This document shows positions 58,621 through 64,000 of a stretch of 64,000 nucleotides of DNA, piece after piece. The translations under genes were made by a program, and so were the position numbers. Within the stretch, counting starts at the first letter, position 1; each line of letters starts with the position of its first letter. The DNA lies in contig CP099848.1 of the NCBI GenBank assembly GCA_030062745.1, forward strand, positions 20,385,081-20,449,080, given 5' to 3'. Below the pieces are notes generated by a model. It had not been told where the DNA came from. It worked only from the letters and a program-made list of their open reading frames with translations, and did no database searches. The DNA is from Capitulum mitella (taxonomy: Eukaryota > Arthropoda > Thecostraca > Pollicipedomorpha > Pollicipedidae).

Positions 58621-59570
58621 GGGGTCCGAATCCCTACCATCAGTATTCAAGGGTTTTAACATTATGCCTATGCCAATGATTGGAAGAAACGGTCTGAAAT
58701 TCTTTGTGGCCCCCTCCCCAATAATTTTCGGAAATCGCCAGCTATGGGCAGGGTGCACAGCGTTGCAAGCATCGTATATCAGCATCGCATATCGCGCATT
58801 GTTTTATTTTTGCACCGTGACAAAGACTTAACGCCAGACGTAATGTGTTTTCAGGGGCGAAGCCGAAGGATAAGTGCGTCTTTCTTGAATTAATAGAAAA
58901 GAAATCAGATGAACGGCTGATCCGGTCTGGCCTGGTCCGGTCGGACACTTTCTCGAGGGTCCTTCGCAACCATTGGCCACCGAAAAAAGAATGAAATTTG
59001 CACTGTAGGATAGCTAAGCTCCTTAAGTTGCATGTATTCCTGTTTGCAGTACGTCAGTTCGCTAGTTCCTTCTTCCACATAGCTATTCCAGCAGTAACAC
59101 TTCCGTTCTAAGACCTTTTTCACAGTGTTTTTAAACCGCTCGGCAACCGATTTGAACTTTTGAACCGTTCAACGAGCAGTATAATCGGAGCGCGTGGCGT
59201 TTGAACTGACAATTCTTCGGATGCAAAATAGTGAAAAAGATTGGCAAATGCTATTCCGTATTGTGAAAAGAATCATGGGAAAACAACGATGCAAGTAGTA
59301 ACGAAGCAGGCCTTGTTTGCCATGTGCCTCACAAGATGTCTTACTGAGTTTAATTTATCAATCATTGAATACATTGGTTACATGGTAAACAATCACCACC
59401 AACCATACAATCGTTGAAAATCGGTAGTTTGAATTCTCCATGCTACAACACTCTTTTAATCCTCGAAATTAAAACTACACAATTTTTGGGGGGAGCAAGT
59501 TGAACCAGTCCAACCGAGTGAGTGACGCCCGTGAGTGACGTTACTCCCTGAAACTGCCATCACGCATGTG
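58621..59570. other. No gene recognised
   Basis: A possible hAT-like end CAGTGTTTTTAAACCG lies near 59125, but no partner end was found. Confidence 0.3.
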
Positions 59571-59574
59571 CTTG

Positions 59575-59815
59575 ATTCATGTTAAGTGAATCGATTCACT
59601 GTCTGATTCACCAAACTGGGAAAAGGTTCAGATTATGATTTAAAGTGACTTTTAAAAACGTGATTAGATTCGATTCCGATTCAATGCTGATTCAAAGACA
59701 GTAAATTTGCTATTTCCGTCTGATTCTGAACCACTGAGGTTTTCAAACGAACTGATTGTGATTCCGATTCACGACGAAAATGTAAAATTACTGAGTCGAT
59801 TCAGAATGGATTGAA
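59575..59815. repeat. GATTC motif cluster
   Basis: Around a dozen GATTC cores (TGATTCACC, CGATTCCGATTC, TGATTCAAAG, GTGATTCCGATTCACG) occur in 240 bp. Resembles a subterminal binding-site array of a DNA transposon. Confidence 0.5.
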
Positions 59816-60209
59816 CAGATGTGGCATCTAGCGCAAGCCTGAGCCCTGCGGAGTTGCGTGGAAAACATCCTGAAGGATTTCTGGCACTCCGTTGCCAATA
59901 TCAAATACGGTCACTTGTGGATACCGAAGAACATCGGTGCACCGCACCGATGAACATCAGTGGACATATTTGCGTGAATAGATGTAGTATTTATCCCAGC
60001 AACCAAATTTTGTTGTTGTCATCGAAGGTTGTTGATATTCGGGGATCACGGCGACCATGATCTGTCCTGGATCTGCCCCCGCGCCAGTCTTCATTCCCGG
60101 AACACGGCGGTTTAAGATGCTGTGATGGCTGCCGCCACCTGTAGGTAGATCAAGCAACTATTAGTCTTCAGCTACTCGAATAGGGGGTAATATTGCACCG
60201 AAATTTTTT

Positions 60210-61436
60210 TTAACCCGCGCACGACCGTCGGTCCGTCCCGAACACCGTCGACTGGGGGGGGGCAGTTGACTGCCCCCCCCTCTAACTCACGAACGGTTGG
60301 TCGCACGATAAAAATAAGCATACCGTTGGAAAGCCTGTCACGAGTAGAGCTCGAAACTGGTCTCATTTTTAGTTTTAGATAATATGTAAGCCAATTTACG
60401 CCCTATATATGTTTTCTCATAGCCGACTGCATGAGACCGAGAAATGGCCTGAATCTCAAGGGCTGTGACTAATAACGCATAGGTAAAGGCACCAGCGCAC
60501 AAGTAAATGTCCGCAGATGCCGATACACGTCTAATTTCCTCAGATTTGTTCAATATATACGCCGAAACGTTGAGTTAAAGACACCGTAATTCTCCCGTCA
60601 GGCGTCACTGTGCGCCGCTGCCGTATGCGGTACCAAATTGACGGGAACTAATTTTAGCGTTCCTTTATTTTCGCGAAAAAGACAATCTATGTAAATTTTA
60701 TTGATCTTTGTGGTTCTTGTGATGGTTTCTCATGCTTAAATTTTAGAAAAATTGATTAGTTGCCAATCTACAAAGTTGGCGGAGCTTTATTCCTGAGAGC
60801 CTGTTTATTTCCAAAATATGCTACTTTTTCAAACTTTTTGAGGTTCCTGGTATTACTTACGTCTGTGCAAGCTAGTTCTGCCATTTTCTACCCATTCTGA
60901 GTAATTCATCGTCGATTTTGACGGTGATGCATTTTGGCCCACTTCAGTTATTCGTGACCTGACCTCAGGTCAATGGCTGGAAGTCACTGATACTTTGCCC
61001 AGTGACGGTAACTAGATGTCTGCTTCACTCCACACTAAAAATGTGATGAAATATTCCGTCAATTTCAGACAAAAACGGCGATATGTCTTAAAAATGGGCT
61101 TGACCTTAGGTCATTGACCCGGAAAATTCCAAAAAATCCGAGATAGCAGATTTGTTGCATCTATCACGATCACTAATCCCTAAAAGTATTATTGAGATAT
61201 CTTGTTTTGCGAAAAAGTTAGAGGGCGCTAAACTTTTTTGGACTTAGGTCTGTTTGGCCTGGTCTAGGTCAGACACCTGACCTGAACTGAGGTCAAAATT
61301 TTGACACGAGACGTAAAATTGATGGAGCAAAAGGTACACAAAGTTTTGTGACTTTGTGTTTGTTGGTTCTCTCGCAATCCCAGAAAAACCTCAGGGGGGG
61401 CAGTCAACTGCCCCCCCCCAGTCGGGGACGGGTTAA
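60210..61436. mobile_element. TTAA-bounded non-autonomous transposon, copy 2 (1227 bp)
   Basis: The left end is TTAACCCGCGCACGACCG at 60210. The right end on the minus strand is TTAACCCGTCCCCGACTGGG, ending at 61436. Both ends carry the same hairpin, G-run CAGTTGACTG C-run (60254-60280 and 61394-61419). The left end has about 20 extra bases before it. TTAA plus CCC termini fit piggyBac-type mobilisation. The interior has TGACCT/AGGTCA clusters at 60957-60980, an IR1 motif at 61108-61120 and more to 61293. No coding capacity. Confidence 0.75.
61108..61120. promoter_or_regulatory. IR1 nuclear-receptor-type motif (ecdysone-response-like)
   Basis: AGGTCATTGACCC fits the ecdysone response element consensus RGKTCANTGAMCY. 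It overlaps an everted TGACCT-T-AGGTCA pair starting at 61101. Sits inside the TTAA element; receptor binding is untested. Confidence 0.4.
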
Positions 61437-61508
61437 AAATTGCAAACTGAATATGTGTATTTATTTATTTTCTTCTTGTTTTCATGCGGCCTTATGCGCG
61501 GATGAAGC

Positions 61509-61511
<3 letters not shown>

Positions 61512-61566
<55 letters not shown>
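61512..61566. repeat. (TA)n microsatellite
   Basis: Pure TA dinucleotide array of about 55 bp. Confidence 0.95.
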
Positions 61567-61567
<1 letters not shown>

Positions 61568-64000
61568 CGGAAATAAGGTTTATCTGCGCATGCAGCCACA
61601 TTAAAACTCATACATGGCACTACAGATCACCATGCATTACGCTTGCAGTGACGGTAAAACTTACTTGAACACTCCGTCCCATCAGCCTCCCGTTAACATG
61701 TCTGTGATTCGGGCATGATTGGCACATAATCTGCCTCCAGGCCGCGTTTCATTGCTGCATCGAAGAGTCCATAGACGATGTTCGCGTCCTGGCTTCCAAA
61801 ATGTCGTTAGATGTTGTGTTACCTAAAAGAACCCCCCCCCCCTAAAAATATAAAATCCCAGAGCAAGAAGTCAGATTTCAAGCTTTCGTGGCATACCTTT
61901 CCGACTCGGAGGCCCGAGAAATGTTTTCGTCATGCAGATGACACAAGACTCTTGGTACTACTTGATCCTCTTCAGCTTGGGATCAGTTTTGTGGTGCAAT
62001 CGTTAGTGCTTCTTTCGGATCCAAATTACTACTTAGGTCGCTTCTGACGTTGCATTATTCTGAGACGCATTTAACAGCGACTTGCGGGTCATCATGAACT
62101 CCATCTCTCCCATAAGTCGTCACAAAGAACGCGAAATGCAGCAAGCAGCCATATCCGAATACTCCTTAGCTCACAGTTACGAAACAAAGGCAATACAGGA
62201 TGTCGCACCTCCCTTCCCCTTAGGAAAACCTCGGGTTCATCGCTGGCTGCGAAGCAAAAGCAATGCGTGCTGCCGAACGAAGAAGTCTCCTGAACTCGAA
62301 GGCCCCTCGGCCGAACGCCTAGCCCTCCTCCTTAGGAGAATCCTGGATGGACCGCTGCCTGGTAGAGTTCACAGAAATACTTCCTGAAAAACTGATAAGG
62401 TGGCTATCAAAAAGAACCAAAGTCTTACCAAATATTGACTTACAGCACCAGCGTGTGGAGGAGACCAATTCGTCTGATACAACCGCAAAATGGCCGGATA
62501 TGCCTCCAAGAGCTCCTGAGCCACTCCTGCTGCATGCAGGATGCTGGAATTTTGTTACAATATGCAAAGGGAACACGCAGGAAGAGACATGAAATTAGCG
62601 CCATAGCGCAAACGGTTTGGCTTTTGCACAAGAAAAAAAAACACTCAGTAGAAGGTCGAATCTCCATTTTGCAAACATAGTGTTAAGCCGCTGCAGTGTA
62701 CCGCATTGCCACCAGAGGGCTTAATTGAAGGTCCGCGAAGATGTCGCGCCCTTGGATCGGCGGATTTGGTGTTCTTCTCTGTACGGTACTGAGACAGGTT
62801 TCCTCCTAGCCATCCGTTCTATGAGTGACTCCGGTTTAAGTTTTACGGGTAAAAGTAGGACCATGACGGCACGGATTTCGTTGCAAACGTTTTATTTTAC
62901 AATTTGCGATATCTTGACCAATTTGTCGGCATGCGTGAAAAAATATGGAACTGGGTTCCGTCTCGACAACTTGTTGTTCAAGCCGCTAAATTGTTTATGT
63001 ATTTCTTTCTTGGCACACAATGCTGAAACCTTAGACGTTGTTGTGATGCACCACTGCTATGATACGAACATCGCTCGTAGTTTAGGCAGATCCCGTGCCT
63101 AAACGGCTTAGGACGCGTTTTCATTATTACTGTAGGACCCAAGGTTGACCAGTGTGAATATGATCGCCAGCCATGTCAATACGGGTGTTCATAATTAGGC
63201 CTCATTGTGTTTAAGAAAAAGTTATTTGAAATGGGGCCGATTATAATCCTAACATATAAGATAAATCGCGGCGTTATTTCAATGCTCTCATGCATTTACT
63301 GACAAGTTTGTAATATTTGTATCAATCCAGTTTGCACCACATTGTCAACGGCTTCAGAAGATTGGAAATGGCAAGTGCTGATGTTAAGACAAGATTGGTA
63401 AAGTTGGGTCGTTCCCAAAACAATGTGTTTCCGGATCTGCAGCAGCAGATCCTTTTACAACACCAGGAGGAAACAAACCTACTACGGGTGCATATAACCT
63501 TGTATCATATAACCTCCCAAAAATTTTACTTTCGGTTAGGCTTCCCGTCTCGGGAGAGGCGTCTTCCATCACAAAGACCCATATCAGGCTGTGCTCCAGA
63601 CATGTCAAATGTTGATTAGGTTCTCTTTGGAGTAGGCGTGAGTATAATAGGTTTATGTTACAAAAAGCCCATGTATTTCGGCACAGCTTTCTTTGTCTTC
63701 GTCAGTGGAACGCTAGGTATCCATTTGTGTCGAAATGCTTTAGTTTTTAATAACATCAACTCATTATACTCACATGTACTCCAAAAAGAGCTTTACCACC
63801 AACAGCTCACTAAGAAATAATACTACGGACTCAGGCAAAATGTTCTCGAACACAAAGGCCCGAAGATCCCAAGTAGAAATGGCATGCTATCTTTGGTGAA
63901 GACGCTTTTTATCTTCTGTCACTTCTGTCAAAAGCAGCGTCAATGTCAGGTGGTGCCAAGGCCGTACATTCCTGGATCCGGTGCCTGGAGCTGGTCTGGA
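61567..64000. other. No gene recognised
   Basis: Mixed composition to the end of the window. Short frames at 62082-62680, 62725-63102 and 63317-63619 have no domain and compete with the opposite strand. Confidence 0.35.

Overview
The window is nuclear DNA from an animal, most likely an arthropod and possibly a crustacean. The signs are spliced-type gene signals, a mitochondrial translation factor with a targeting peptide, a metazoan phospholipid scramblase, very GC-rich third codon positions inside AT-neutral flanks, long (TA)n microsatellites and many eukaryotic transposon families. No bacterial operons, rRNA or CRISPR arrays are present. The species cannot be fixed from the sequence.

Three protein genes are well supported, all on the plus strand. 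They are mitochondrial elongation factor Ts (608-1576), a phospholipid scramblase (3001-3711) and an uncharacterised 826-residue protein (35411-37891). The last has an N-terminal coiled coil, an acidic stretch, a central RRM-like module that recalls retroelement Gag/ORF1 proteins, and a disordered Ser/Pro/Arg-rich tail. In each case the coding part is one uninterrupted exon, with a possible splice acceptor just upstream.

Most of the rest is mobile DNA. At 4.3-10.1 kb one (TA)n microsatellite holds a 1.9-kb terminal-inverted-repeat element and a 3.7-kb hAT element. The hAT element has a perfect 12-bp inverted repeat, an 8-bp target duplication, GTAACG-rich subterminal arrays and a leftover BED-finger exon. 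A family of about 1.2-kb elements bounded by TTAA-CCC ends, with G-run/C-run hairpins just inside the ends, occurs complete at 22956-24169 and 60210-61436. Diverged or partial relatives lie at 7.4-8.9 kb and 20.6-22.2 kb, and possibly at 30.98-31.44 kb and 55.64-55.74 kb. These elements are crowded with the AGGTCA nuclear-receptor half-site, in DR4, DR1 and IR1 arrangements. A decayed Penelope-like retroelement (49587-51088, minus strand) keeps a reverse transcriptase YADD box, a GIY-YIG endonuclease and hammerhead-like motifs in its inverted ends. A foldback-like element (57531-58620) has arms built of short GGCGAATGCTAAAT-type modules. Several two-copy dispersed repeats and tRNA-like sequences are also present.

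From about 12 to 57 kb there is a series of non-coding GC-rich islands, 250-1700 bp long, with embedded homeodomain-type (TAATTA/TTAAT), CRE-like and CCAAT cores. They surround the 35.4-kb gene and could be enhancers or untranslated exons. Three minisatellites with 41-43 bp units (14.65, 34.52 and 54.37 kb) each abut such an island. The stretches 46.4-49.6 kb, 51.1-54.3 kb and 61.6-64 kb are AT-rich and hold nothing recognised.
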